From: Methylobacterium bullatum
GTDB lineage: Bacteria; Pseudomonadota; Alphaproteobacteria; Rhizobiales; Beijerinckiaceae
Direction: 5' to 3'
Assembly (NCBI RefSeq): GCF_014845095.1
Contig: NZ_NKUG01000003.1
Location: 1-64,000 of the forward strand
DNA: 64,000 nucleotides
The notes under the pieces are model-generated. The model had not been told where the DNA came from and searched no databases. It saw only the letters and a list, made by a program, of their open reading frames with translations. This document shows, piece by piece, positions 1 through 8,887 of the stretch; the first letter of the stretch is position 1, and the number at the start of each line of letters is the position of its first letter. The position numbers and the translations under genes were made by a program.

Positions 1-238
1 CGTCTAAGGCGTCATCCAGCGCTTCCAGTACGGCCGAGGCGAGGTTCGTCGCGTGTACGATGCCCTCGTGCGCAGGGAGGCCGGACACTGTGGCGGCTTC
101 GACGATGGTCCGGCCTGCGATGATTTCCGCGAGGATCGCGCGGCCGTGTGCTTCGGAGAACGCGTCGATACCGGCGAATTGCGGAAGCGGCGGAGGTCCA
201 GGCCAATGCGCCGGGCGGGGCGGCTTCTTCTCGTTCAT
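1..238 (-). CDS. Prophage hypothetical protein, 3' end outside window
   Basis: An open frame runs leftwards from an ATG whose complement is at 236-238 to the window edge with no stop. It begins MNEKKPPRPAHWPGPPPL and continues with an alanine-rich helical stretch. A GGAG-type ribosome site precedes the ATG, and the start lies 14 bases after the stop of the next gene, so it looks like the last visible member of a minus-strand operon behind the tape-measure gene. I do not recognise a family. Its position downstream of the tape measure suggests a tail or accessory phage protein, which is inference only. Confidence 0.5.
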   Translation of the reverse strand, partial: MNEKKPPRPAHWPGPPPLPQFAGIDAFSEAHGRAILAEIIAGRTIVEAATVSGLPAHEGIVHATNLASAVLEALDDALD

Positions 239-252
239 GGTTTGTACTCCGA

Positions 253-726
253 TCAGGCCGCGTGAAGGCGAGGTGGGGTTTCTAGGTCCGGCCCAAACAC
301 GGCCACCAGGGCGGGAGGCAAAGCGTCGGGAAGGTGCTGGCGGGGCGGGAGAAGGAGACGAAGAGCCGTCTGCCGGCCGTCCGTCCCCTCCGGGTCGGCG
401 AGGTCTCGCATCTGCCGCTCGGCGGCCCGGAGGACGTCCGAAATCAGCGGCCGTCCGAGGGTGTCCGGGTGCTCCTCGACGATGTCGCGGATTGCTGCCT
501 GGAGCGCGATCCCGGACCAAAGCCGGTCGAGGTCTCGCGCGCGATCAACCTTCCTCGCCATTGCTGTGCCCGGAGCCGGCGAGCCATGCCGGGCAACCAG
601 ACTGGCGGCGTGGGCGGCATGCCCCCTCGATAAGGCGCGCGCGGCCTCCACGAGCGCGAGGGCGGGAAGGTGCGCGAACCTTGCCTCCACCCGCTCTGCC
701 GCTGCGCAATTCGACAGGCCGGTCAT
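253..726 (-). CDS. Prophage hypothetical protein, 157 aa
   Basis: This 157-residue frame starts at an ATG that overlaps the stop of the preceding gene by four bases (ATGA), the usual sign of translational coupling. The protein is alanine- and arginine-rich with predicted helices and no signal peptide, membrane segment or motif I can name. The overlap upstream and the 14-base gap downstream place it in the small operon that follows the tape-measure gene. A long open frame also exists on the opposite strand, but it has no comparable start signals, and GC-rich DNA produces such shadows. Function is unknown. Confidence 0.5.
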   Translation of the reverse strand: MTGLSNCAAAERVEARFAHLPALALVEAARALSRGHAAHAASLVARHGSPAPGTAMARKVDRARDLDRLWSGIALQAAIRDIVEEHPDTLGRPLISDVLRAAERQMRDLADPEGTDGRQTALRLLLPPRQHLPDALPPALVAVFGPDLETPPRLHAA

Positions 727-1178
727 TTGAAGTTGTCGCCCGGCACCAAGCCGTCACGTCCCCAGACATTGCCGGAACGGACCCGAACCACTTGCGCGGC
801 AAGCAGCTCCGAGCGGATCGCGTGGACGCGGTCGAAATCGAGACCCGTCGCCTTCGCGATATCGAACCCATCGAGTTCGAGGGGTTCGCCGGTACGGGTG
901 TGATGCTCCACCACGAGGCCGAGAACCTTCGCGGCATCGGCCTTCAGCCTGCGGGTCTCGGCGAACTTGGCAACGCGCTCAGCGGTGGTGGTCACCACCG
1001 GGGCGGCCTTCTGTGTGGCGATCCCCCCGGAGAAGAGGTTGGTATGAGGGCCGCGCGTGCCGGGCCGGGCGCCTGCATTTCTGGCGGCAAGGGCGATGTC
1101 GGCCTTCTGGGACAGAGCCGCCGTAGCGGGAGTGGCGGAGGCCTTGCGCGTCGCGCGGGTGATCTGAGCATGGAACAT
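723..1178 (-). CDS. Prophage hypothetical protein with helix-rich C-terminal half
   Basis: The frame is open from about 1307, but the ATG at 1176-1178 (MFHAQITRAT...) is the better start because it lies just beyond the upstream gene's stop at 1186. That gives 151 residues. The N-terminal half is low-complexity and basic. The C-terminal half (from about residue 75) alternates helices and a short strand and resembles a winged-helix or small DNA-associated fold, though no named family is recognised. The stop overlaps the next start. An 18-bp palindrome found elsewhere in the prophage sits about 22 bases upstream of this start and could be an operator. Confidence 0.5.
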   Translation of the reverse strand: MFHAQITRATRKASATPATAALSQKADIALAARNAGARPGTRGPHTNLFSGGIATQKAAPVVTTTAERVAKFAETRRLKADAAKVLGLVVEHHTRTGEPLELDGFDIAKATGLDFDRVHAIRSELLAAQVVRVRSGNVWGRDGLVPGDNFK

Positions 1179-1185
1179 GTGACAC

Positions 1186-1413
1186 CTATGAGTGTGCCGG
1201 CGTGCAACTTGTTGCACGGCTCCGGCGGTGATTGCGAATGTAATCCGTGCACGCGGCACGGACGATAGAAGCTCTTGTGACGCGGCCCGGCGTCTTGCCC
1301 GCTTCAACCCGAACGATATCGTCGAGCTGATCTAGCAAGTCCGTCGGAGCGCGAACCTTGATGATTTGCACCGACAATTGTTCTCTCCCGTCACGGAGGA
1401 AGGATGGGTCCAT
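1186..1413 (-). CDS. Small ribbon-helix-helix-like protein
   Basis: The 75-residue product contains a stretch (residues about 15-60: QIIKVRAPTDLLDQLDDI, then RASIVRAACTDYI) with the pattern of a ribbon-helix-helix (CopG/Arc-type) DNA-binding fold: one short strand followed by two amphipathic helices. Such proteins are dimeric operator-binding repressors. The GAGGA just before the first ATG is too close to be ideal, so an internal GTG near residue 16 is a possible start. The 3' end of the gene carries one copy of the 18-bp palindrome at 1201-1218. Regulation of the prophage operon by this protein is an inference. Confidence 0.45.
   Translation of the reverse strand: MDPSFLRDGREQLSVQIIKVRAPTDLLDQLDDIVRVEAGKTPGRVTRASIVRAACTDYIRNHRRSRATSCTPAHS
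1201..1218. repeat. Prophage 18-bp palindrome, copy A
   Basis: The arms CGTGCAAC and GTTGCACG are separated by TT. The identical 18-mer occurs at 8427-8444 and a 16/18 match on the other strand at 4997-5014; I saw none outside the prophage segment. This copy overlaps the end of the ribbon-helix-helix gene and lies about 22 bases upstream of the gene starting at 1178. It may be a protein-binding site. Confidence 0.6.
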
Positions 1414-1731
1414 TCCTCGCGGCTAGTACGTTCATGGACCGCGCCATTCCCGCTATGTTCCGCTTACCTTGCGGCCCCTAAGGTGGTCAATGGGGGGCAG
1501 CAGGTATTTTTCTAGACCATACCCTGTGCACGATCCCTCGTTACTTCACGATCCCTCGTCAACACTTTATCCGGACCTGACAGACGTCGAACTCTTACTG
1601 AAAAGGGACGGTGCACCCCTCGCCGAAGGGCGCCTTTCGCAGGCGCGCCTTCTCCGAGACACCTGAGCGGGGGGCGCGGTGTTGGCGCCCGCCGGTAGGG
1701 GGGAAGGTTGGGGCTGCAACGCTATGCCCCG
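1414..1731. other. Non-coding gap downstream of tape-measure gene
   Basis: This 318-base stretch separates the tape-measure stop from the small operon. It contains GC-rich inverted segments between about 1615 and 1700 that could end tape-measure transcription, but no clean stem followed by a T-run. The sequence CACGATCCCTCGT occurs twice near 1528-1556 with slight variation. No gene is supported. Confidence 0.4.
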
Positions 1732-4700
1732 TTACCTTCGCGCCATGCCGGTGGCGGAGAAGAGCCCGCCGCCGCGCATGTTGCTCTGAAGCTCCTCGCG
1801 GACCATGGCCCGCATGCTTTCCTTCACCTCGCGGGCCATCGCCTTTTGGTGCGCCTGATCCTGCGCCGCGTTCCCAGAGGAGCCCTGCGTCTGGATGATG
1901 ATGTCTCCGAAGGTGACGTTGCCGCCCCCGCCGTTGCCGCCGTTGCCACCGCCGGACCCCGTGAAGCCTGTTGCACGGATGCCGAAGTTGCCGTCGGACA
2001 TGCGGACGGTCGGGAAGATCGCCTCATCATCCTTCGCGATGATTGCCCGCTCGCGGCTCTTGAGCCCCATGCCGGGGGCACCGCCGCTCTGGACGATACC
2101 GCCCGCGTGGTAGCGCGGCGCGCCGTCCCAGAGGGAGCTTCCCGCCGGGGTCGAGCGCGTCACACCGGCACCCGTGCCGACGATGCCGCCCGTATGCATG
2201 ACCCAACTGGAGAGCGAGCCCGCTCCGAGGTCGAGCCCGTCGCCCGCGAAGCCGGAGCCCACGTTGAACAGCTTCCCGATCCCGAGGTTCGCCCACGCGC
2301 CATCGCTGGAGCCGAGGGACTGGACCATCTTTTGGAAGGCGTTCTGGAGCGCGTTGCCGCTGGACGACACGTCCAGAGCGACGTCGTTGAACGCCTTGCC
2401 GAGCTGGGAGCCGCCCTGGTTGAGCGAGCCGGTCACGCCCTCCACGCCGTTGAGGATTTGCGGGTTCGCCCGGTCGAGCGAGTTGCCCATCTGGGAGAAC
2501 GACGTATCGAGCCCGGCCGTCTTCGTGCTGATCTCGTCGAACTGCGAGTTGAGCTTGTTGACGGTCTCGTCCGACAGGGTTGCGCCCTGGAGGTCGAAGC
2601 CGCCGGCCTGCTGAGATGCCGTCGGGCCGAGCCCAGTCGTGGCGAAGCCCCGCGCGTTCTTCAGGCGAGCGCCGTAATCGTTGACTAGGGACAGGTCTCC
2701 GGCCGCCACCGCCTTCACGTAGCCTTCCGGCCGCTCGAACCGGATGCCGGCCTTCACGCCGTCCTCCAGGGTCGTGGCGCTCCGGAGCATCTTGAGTGAC
2801 GCACCCTCGGAGGACGTCAGCTCCTTGCGGATGAACTCGATTTGCTGATCCGCCGTCGGATTGGGGCCGTACTCTCCGAGGAGCGCACGCTTGCGCGGGC
2901 CGAGAGCCTGGATCAGGCCATAAGCGCCACCGTTCGAGTTGACGACGTTCGGCTTGAAGCCACTCTCCGCCTGGACGTTGCCGAGGAAGCCGGCCACGCC
3001 CGCGTCCGTCGCCCCCAGGCCCTTGAGCATGGAGGAGAGCTTGGACGGGATGTCGCCGAAGCTGCCCGTGGCGCTGGTCGCTGCCGAGGACAGGTTCGCC
3101 ACGGCGGTTGCCGCACCGTTGGCCGAGCTGGACAGAGAGGCCGAAACCGCCCCGCCGGCCCCGCCGCCCACGACGTTCGATAGGGTCGAGCCGATCCCGG
3201 CCGCCGCGACGCTGGACGCTGACGCAGCCGTGGTCGGAGCTGCCTTCACGCCGAAGGCCGACATGATCATGGTGCCGATGCTGCCGATCCCGCCGGCACC
3301 GGCCGTGCCACCCTGGCCGTCGCCGAACACGCTGGACAGGAGCGACCGGAAGAGCTGCCGCGAGGCGAACTTCAGGAGGTCGTTCGCGATGCTGTCCAGC
3401 ATGTTCTTGAAGCCGGAGGAGCCGTTCTTAACGACGTCGACGAAGCCATCCTCAATCGTGTTGAAGATGGAGCCGAACATGCGGGCGCTTTCGTCGCCGA
3501 CCTTCCGCGCGTCCTCGATGTAGCGCGTCACGGCGGTGTTGAAGCCGTCGCCGATGGTCTGGCGCGACTGCTTGGCCTTCTCCAGGGCATCGTATTCCTT
3601 GCCGTAGGCCGCCACCATGGCGTCCACGTCGGCCACGCCCGCCTTGCGTGCCGCGCGCTCCACCTCAATCATGGCCGCTGCACGCTCGCGCGCCTCGCCA
3701 GATAGGCCGAGAAGGCGGGCCTCGTCCTGCATCGCCGTGATGCGATCCTTCAGGTCTCCGTTCTGGAACTTCGTGTCGATGTTGTTAATTTCCTGCGCGC
3801 GCATAGCATTGCGAGCGGCAATGATGCGGTTCATCTCGGCTTCGTCTGTGACTTGCTCTTTCGTTGCACGGTTGAGCCGGTCGTATTTGATGTTGATCTC
3901 CTCGACGGCCTTGGCACGGTCCTGGCGCATGTCCGCCCGGAGGTCGCGGTCGGCGTCGGCAAGGTCGCGCTGTGCCTGCGTGACGCCGTTGATCGCTGCC
4001 TTGGCGCGGGCAAGCGTGGTTTCCGCGTCCAGCACCTTCGCATTGAAGGACCCCTGAGAGAGGGTGCCGGCATCGAGCGCCACCTTCAGGTCGCGAAGCA
4101 CGGCCGTGTAGGTGTTCTGCGCAGCCGAGACGGCCGCCTGATTGTCGGCGAGCGTCTTCAGCGCGGGCACCTCGGCCGCGATTTTCTTCAGGTTCTCCGT
4201 GGCCTGCTGAAGGGCGATGGTGCCGTCCACCTTGGCAGGGCGGTCCAGCGTCGAGTTCACGCCGGCCACGGCCGCCTCCGTGGCAGTCGCGGTCTCCTTC
4301 AGCACCTTCATAGTAGCGGCGGCCCGGCCGAAGCCGTCCTGCGCCTTGGCGCCGGCCTCCGCCGCCTCCATCAGCTCCGTCGCGGCCCCGCGTAGGGCCG
4401 GGTTCGCCTCCGCCTTGATCGCGGCTGCATCCTGGAGGCCCTTGAAGTCGGCCTTGCCCGCCTGGACGCTCTTGCGGAAGGCTTCGATCTCCGTCCGGAA
4501 CGGCAGGAACCGAGAGGAGAGCTTCGCGCCGTTCGTGGCCTCGAAGAAGCCGGGTGCGATGGCCGAGTTGAGGGCCTTGGCCTGCGCCTGGATTTCGTCG
4601 GCGAAGCCTTTGAGAGAGTTGCCCGTCTTCAGCGTCTCGCGGGCGCGCTCGGCAGCGGTGAGGCCCTTTACCGAGTTCGTGGCCGCGTCATAGTTCGCCC

Positions 4701-6867
4701 GGAGCTTGTCCGTCACGGCGGCGAGGTCGGTGCCGGCGGTAACCGACGCCTTGGTCTGCGTCAGCCAATAGGTGAGCGCGCCGGCCGCTGCCGTGATGGC
4801 GAGACCGATAGGACCACCGATGGCGCCCATGGCGACGGACAGGCCGCGCGTGGCAATGCTGGCGGCTGAAGCAGCCACGGCCACCCCGCGCGTCGCGACG
4901 CTGTAAACGAGGAGCTGGGACGCGGCTCCGCTGGCCGCCGCCCCCATTGCGAGGAACATCGGGACGATGCGCAGGGCCGCGATCACGGCGAGACCCGTTG
5001 CAACAAGTTGCACGTTCTCCGAGAGGAGTCGGAGAGCCGACAAGGCCGTGCTCACCGCCGAGGCGAAACCGCTCAAGGCGGTCTGCATCGCCGAGATGGC
5101 GGCCGGGTTCTGGAGGCCCTTCACGGCCTGGATGATGGCCTCGCCGATCCGGCGGGAGGCTCCGGTCGCAGCGTCCGCCTTGCCCACGAAGTCGATGGCG
5201 TAGTTTTTCGCCACCTCGAACGCCTGTCCGATGGTCACGCCCGTCTTGGCGAAGTCCGCCTCCAGGGCAACACGCTGGTTGCGCAGGGCGTTGAAGATGG
5301 CTTCGGTGGTGAGCTTGCCCTGTTCGGCATAGGTGCGCAGGGCGCCAATCGGGATGCCGACACCGCCTTCCGCATTCTTCAAGCCGGCGGCGATGGCCGC
5401 CGCGAGGCGCGGCGCCTGTTCCAGGACCGAGTTCAATTCCTCGCCCCGGAGCGTGCCGGAGGAGAGGCCCTGCGAGAACTGGAAGAGCGCGGCCTGCGCC
5501 GACTGCGAGTTGCCGCCAAAGATCGCAACGGCCTTGCTGACGCTGTCCGTCACCTCCAGCACTTCGCGCTGAGAGACGCCGAGCGTGCGGGTCGCCTGAT
5601 TGAACTTCGTGTAGATTTCCGTGGTGCTCGCCATGGAAGTGCGGTTTCGGTTCGAGACCGCGAGCAAGGCGTCGTAGCTGTCCGTAAGGTTCTGAGTGCC
5701 GTCGGTGACCAGTTTGAGCTGGCTGATGACCTTCGTGTATTCGTCGGCGAGACCAAGCACGCGCCGCGCGCCGAAGGCCGTCGCCGATAGGATCGCGAAG
5801 GCGGCCAAGGCCGAGCGCACCTGTCCAATGCGGGACTGTGTCTCTCCGAGCGCGCGGTTGAAATCGAGCTGACTGCGGGTGCTTCCGGCCGAACCGTTGC
5901 CGGTTCCGCTACCACCTCCAGCCGGGCGCGGGGCCGGGGTTGGCGCAGGTATGGGACCGGGGGCCGGGATCGGGACAGGCGGAACGGGTCCGCTGCCGCC
6001 CAAACCGGCCATGCGCTGTGCGAGCGCGATCACCTTCCGATAGTCGCCCTGGAGCTGGACAAGCGAGGCGCTGAGGCTGGCGAGCTGCGCCCGGTAGGCT
6101 CCGATCCCGGCGGTGGAGGCCAGGGCCGTGTCCAGTCGGGCCACCTCCTTTCGCAGGGAAGCGAATACAGAGGCATTGGCAGTTAGGGTGGCAAGAGTAG
6201 CCGCCAGATTTTTGATGCCGCTGGCGGTGCCTCCAAGGCCATTTGCGGCCCTACTCGACTCACGGAGCTTCGTGGCGGTGTTCGATGCCTCCTGCCCAAC
6301 CTGCGCAAGGGCGACACGTGCGGCCTGAAGCAGGCGCGCCATACGCGCGGCGTTCTGCTGGGCAGCGGCGGTGAAGGTATCGTTCGGGGACGTAGGGGCC
6401 GGCGAGGGGGAAGACGCTGGCGGGAGGATCGTCGGAGCAACCGGGCTCACGGGCGGAGGAGTCGTTGGCGGAGACGCGCCGCCACCGGCCCCGGTCGCCG
6501 GAAGGCGCGGAGGCGTGGTGCTGGCATATGCGGCAGCGGCGGCCGACGCGGCAGCGAACTGCGCTGGCAGAGCGGCAAGAGTGCCCTGGAGGGCCATGAG
6601 GCGCTGACGATACACCGTGACGCCTTGAGCGCTGCGCATCGTGGTATCGGCGCCCTGCACAGCCGTGGCGAGCTGCCCGGCGTTACGGGCCGCGCCGGAC
6701 ATGGCGGAGCCCATCTTGTTCGCCTGCGCCTGGGCATCCGCCATCTGCCGGGCAACCTGCCGGAGGGTGGTGCCCTGTGCCTGCAAGTCCGAACTGAGCT
6801 GCCGTATCGCAGCGCGCGCCTCGTTGCGCATGCGGATGGTGTAGAGGATTTCGCGACCTGTGGGCAT
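1732..6867 (-). CDS. Phage tail tape-measure protein with embedded lysozyme-like domain
   Basis: At 1711 residues this has the size of a siphovirus tape measure, which sets tail length and passes through the envelope during DNA injection. The N-terminus is alanine-rich coiled coil, followed by a Pro/Ser/Thr-rich linker (about residues 125-165) and another (about 290-320). Residues about 360-560 match the conserved tape-measure N-terminal domain (QLKLVTDGTQNL, LSSGTLRGEELNSVLEQAPR). Hydrophobic segments near residues 610-720 fit a membrane-inserting region. Around residues 1270-1400 is a phage tail lysozyme-like segment (FLGNVQAESGF, GGAYGLIQ), expected to cut peptidoglycan. The C-terminus is glycine-rich. 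The ATG follows GGGAGG at good spacing. Unusually, the next gene upstream is the integrase, not tail chaperones, so the morphogenesis module has been truncated or rearranged. Confidence 0.9.
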   Translation of the reverse strand: MPTGREILYTIRMRNEARAAIRQLSSDLQAQGTTLRQVARQMADAQAQANKMGSAMSGAARNAGQLATAVQGADTTMRSAQGVTVYRQRLMALQGTLAALPAQFAAASAAAAAYASTTPPRLPATGAGGGASPPTTPPPVSPVAPTILPPASSPSPAPTSPNDTFTAAAQQNAARMARLLQAARVALAQVGQEASNTATKLRESSRAANGLGGTASGIKNLAATLATLTANASVFASLRKEVARLDTALASTAGIGAYRAQLASLSASLVQLQGDYRKVIALAQRMAGLGGSGPVPPVPIPAPGPIPAPTPAPRPAGGGSGTGNGSAGSTRSQLDFNRALGETQSRIGQVRSALAAFAILSATAFGARRVLGLADEYTKVISQLKLVTDGTQNLTDSYDALLAVSNRNRTSMASTTEIYTKFNQATRTLGVSQREVLEVTDSVSKAVAIFGGNSQSAQAALFQFSQGLSSGTLRGEELNSVLEQAPRLAAAIAAGLKNAEGGVGIPIGALRTYAEQGKLTTEAIFNALRNQRVALEADFAKTGVTIGQAFEVAKNYAIDFVGKADAATGASRRIGEAIIQAVKGLQNPAAISAMQTALSGFASAVSTALSALRLLSENVQLVATGLAVIAALRIVPMFLAMGAAASGAASQLLVYSVATRGVAVAASAASIATRGLSVAMGAIGGPIGLAITAAAGALTYWLTQTKASVTAGTDLAAVTDKLRANYDAATNSVKGLTAAERARETLKTGNSLKGFADEIQAQAKALNSAIAPGFFEATNGAKLSSRFLPFRTEIEAFRKSVQAGKADFKGLQDAAAIKAEANPALRGAATELMEAAEAGAKAQDGFGRAAATMKVLKETATATEAAVAGVNSTLDRPAKVDGTIALQQATENLKKIAAEVPALKTLADNQAAVSAAQNTYTAVLRDLKVALDAGTLSQGSFNAKVLDAETTLARAKAAINGVTQAQRDLADADRDLRADMRQDRAKAVEEINIKYDRLNRATKEQVTDEAEMNRIIAARNAMRAQEINNIDTKFQNGDLKDRITAMQDEARLLGLSGEARERAAAMIEVERAARKAGVADVDAMVAAYGKEYDALEKAKQSRQTIGDGFNTAVTRYIEDARKVGDESARMFGSIFNTIEDGFVDVVKNGSSGFKNMLDSIANDLLKFASRQLFRSLLSSVFGDGQGGTAGAGGIGSIGTMIMSAFGVKAAPTTAASASSVAAAGIGSTLSNVVGGGAGGAVSASLSSSANGAATAVANLSSAATSATGSFGDIPSKLSSMLKGLGATDAGVAGFLGNVQAESGFKPNVVNSNGGAYGLIQALGPRKRALLGEYGPNPTADQQIEFIRKELTSSEGASLKMLRSATTLEDGVKAGIRFERPEGYVKAVAAGDLSLVNDYGARLKNARGFATTGLGPTASQQAGGFDLQGATLSDETVNKLNSQFDEISTKTAGLDTSFSQMGNSLDRANPQILNGVEGVTGSLNQGGSQLGKAFNDVALDVSSSGNALQNAFQKMVQSLGSSDGAWANLGIGKLFNVGSGFAGDGLDLGAGSLSSWVMHTGGIVGTGAGVTRSTPAGSSLWDGAPRYHAGGIVQSGGAPGMGLKSRERAIIAKDDEAIFPTVRMSDGNFGIRATGFTGSGGGNGGNGGGGNVTFGDIIIQTQGSSGNAAQDQAHQKAMAREVKESMRAMVREELQSNMRGGGLFSATGMARR
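4997..5014 (-). repeat. Prophage 18-bp palindrome, copy B (16/18)
   Basis: Within the tape-measure gene, the central 14 bases TGCAACAAGTTGCA form a perfect palindrome, flanked on one side by the same CG as copies A and C. It reads in the opposite orientation to the other two copies and differs at two outer bases of one arm. Confidence 0.5.
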
Positions 6868-6880
6868 AGCAGTGCCTCCC

Positions 6881-6896
6881 GTTGAGTTTGCTCAAC
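6881..6896. promoter_or_regulatory. Inverted repeat just upstream of tape-measure ribosome site
   Basis: GTTGAG and CTCAAC flank a TTTG loop, immediately upstream of the GGGAGG ribosome site of the tape-measure gene. It is either an operator or an mRNA hairpin affecting translation. The surrounding 130 bases between integrase and tape measure are AT-rich and probably hold the promoter. Confidence 0.3.
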
Positions 6897-6997
6897 TGAG
6901 ACGGCTCACAAGCACAATGTCAATAATTCCTGCTATGCGCTGTAAATATTGATGCAGAAATTTACCCTCTAATATGCATAGCTCAGCCAGTGGCTAC

Positions 6998-8809
6998 TCA
7001 GACCCTTAAGTGTTCGAGAGAAAGTCCTGGAAATTTGACGCTTGCAATGTCTTCAGCGAGCATTTTCGTCGGAAACCCACGGCCGTAGCCGGCGTCAACT
7101 CCAGTGTCGGCCCAACCGCCCAAGGCCCGCCGACGATCCTCTGGGACGCCAGCCTCGCGAAGTCGGTCGGCCCAGCCGTGTCGGAAGGAGTGGAATGTGG
7201 TCGAGGCCTTCGCTGCGCCGCAGCTCTTCAAAAAGCGAGCGAACCACTTCTGAAACGCGTCGGAGAAGTAGCCACGGCTATCCGCGCTCAACTCTGGGAA
7301 CAGCCTACCTTGGGACGCCTTTCGAGCGTCGGCTACGAAGTCGAGAAAACCCATGGCGAGGATTTCCGGGTGTAGCGGGACGATGCGGGTTCCCGCCTTG
7401 CTCTTAACCCGCTGTGTGGCTTCTGCCGCCCGTACCAGGATGACCGGAACCCCATCGCGCTCCGCAATGTCATCCGGCGCGAGCTGGCAGCACTCATTCA
7501 GCCGAAGCCCATGGAACAGGCTCAGGATTGGAACCCAAAATCGTGCACGGCGTGGGCGGAGAGAACCAACCTTGGCGTAGCCTATCTCGTCGTCAGTGCA
7601 TCCGGCGTAGAGCGGCGCGTTGAAAATGGCCCACATTTGTTGAAGCGAGAACGGCTCCCGCTTCGCTTGGGGGGCTTCCTCAATCGTTAGCCCAGCGGCG
7701 GGGTTCTTGCTCAACCACTCCTCCCGGACGGCCCAATTGAAGAGCGTTGCCATCTTCGTGATGTGCGAGTTCACGGTCTGTGTGTTGAGCGGAGCCAGCC
7801 CTTCACGCTTTGCAGTCTCAGCAGCCTGCGCCAGCGAGAAGGCGGGGAACCGCTTCGTCGCATTCGGTGGTAGCGCCCGGAACAGGTCACGAACCTGCTT
7901 AGCGTGGTCGCGCGAGAGCCCGGTGACGTCCATGTCCGTACCGACCAACTCTCGGAGGGCGCGGAAGACCATCCCATAGTCCGCGTTCGTTTTCCCGGTA
8001 CGCGAGCCCCGACCGGGGTCGCTTTCGAAAGCGCGGATGAGATCGTCCAGCGTCCGTTTAGGCTGCACATCAGGTCGCGGCGTGCCGTCGAAGAGTGGAT
8101 CGCCTTTGCTACCTGTGCTGCCCGCGAGGGCGGCCACTTGTCGGGCGTTGAGCGCGAGCATGGCGCGCCGCACCACGCTTGCCAATCGGCGGTAGGGATC
8201 GCCGTTCCAGTCAACGTTCGGCCGGCGCACCGAACGGCGCAGCTTTCCAGGGCCGTGCGGCTCCGGAGGCATGCCAGCGCGCAGTAGGATTTGATCTGTC
8301 GTCGCCCGCACCGCTTCGAGGTAATCGTCCGGCCGGGGGCTTTCGAGGATTTGGCCCTCCGCCCGCGCATCGGCCAGGACCACATCCCAATCCACAAAAC
8401 GCAGCTCGTCCCTCTCTTCGGGCGAGCGTGCAACTTGTTGCACGGCTTCTTCGAACCACCGGACGGCAAGGTCTTCGATTTCGCGCGGTGCCAGCCTCTC
8501 TAGGCGGCCGGATACGAGAAGCTGCCGCGTATGAGCGATTTCTGAGCGCTGCCGCCTCACCGTCTCCCACTCTCGCTCCAGCCGCGCTTGCTCGATGCGA
8601 AACCGGGTAAGCGCGACGCGCCGATCCTTCGTCCGAAGGCTGCGAACGAGATGTGACCGCCCGACGTCACGGGCGATATCCACCGGCACCCGCATGCGGA
8701 GATAGAACGTGCCTTCGCGGGTCGTGAGATTGGGGTGGTGGGCCACAGGTTCACCGCTCAATGTGTCACAGTCGTGTGTCACAGTCGCGTCTGAGAAGCT
8801 GTTTTCCAT
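6998..8809 (-). CDS. Tyrosine recombinase (phage/island integrase)
   Basis: The enzyme catalyses site-specific integration and excision. The start at 8809 (MENSFSD) gives 603 residues; an upstream in-frame extension to 8959 lacks protein-like character and runs into the repeat unit. Residues about 30-75 resemble the N-terminal domain common in alphaproteobacterial integrases (TFYLRMRVPVDIARDVGRSH). A core-binding helical domain occupies about 250-375. The catalytic residues visible are Arg436 (HGLRLNE), His540 and Arg543 (FHSFRHGW) and a probable nucleophile Tyr575 (DAGYGRG). It lies next to the tape-measure gene and about 35 bases from copy 1 of the 2.4-kb repeat unit. A copy of the 18-bp prophage palindrome is embedded in it. 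No attachment site was identified. Confidence 0.92.
   Translation of the reverse strand: MENSFSDATVTHDCDTLSGEPVAHHPNLTTREGTFYLRMRVPVDIARDVGRSHLVRSLRTKDRRVALTRFRIEQARLEREWETVRRQRSEIAHTRQLLVSGRLERLAPREIEDLAVRWFEEAVQQVARSPEERDELRFVDWDVVLADARAEGQILESPRPDDYLEAVRATTDQILLRAGMPPEPHGPGKLRRSVRRPNVDWNGDPYRRLASVVRRAMLALNARQVAALAGSTGSKGDPLFDGTPRPDVQPKRTLDDLIRAFESDPGRGSRTGKTNADYGMVFRALRELVGTDMDVTGLSRDHAKQVRDLFRALPPNATKRFPAFSLAQAAETAKREGLAPLNTQTVNSHITKMATLFNWAVREEWLSKNPAAGLTIEEAPQAKREPFSLQQMWAIFNAPLYAGCTDDEIGYAKVGSLRPRRARFWVPILSLFHGLRLNECCQLAPDDIAERDGVPVILVRAAEATQRVKSKAGTRIVPLHPEILAMGFLDFVADARKASQGRLFPELSADSRGYFSDAFQKWFARFLKSCGAAKASTTFHSFRHGWADRLREAGVPEDRRRALGGWADTGVDAGYGRGFPTKMLAEDIASVKFPGLSLEHLRV
8427..8444. 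repeat. Prophage 18-bp palindrome, copy C
   Basis: Identical to copy A at 1201-1218, including flanking G before and GC after (22-base identity). Here it lies inside the integrase gene and encodes Val-Gln-Gln-Val-Ala. The three copies are spaced about 3.8 and 3.4 kb apart. Confidence 0.6.
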
Positions 8810-8887
8810 CAGTATCTTGTGCCACCACAGGCACTTAGAAGGCAAGTGGTGGGGCACGCATCCTGTCCAAACCGGTCTCTGCTGCCG

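Noticed and set aside
60-1268. Plus-strand 402-residue open frame across the small prophage operon
   Set aside because: It has no ribosome site or family, while the minus strand has overlapping start/stop signals and in-phase small genes; it is a GC-driven shadow.
6976-7030. tRNA-like string TAGCTCAG followed by GTTCGAG near the integrase end
   Set aside because: Most of the segment is integrase coding sequence, no acceptor stem or anticodon arm can be folded, and the T-loop consensus is incomplete.
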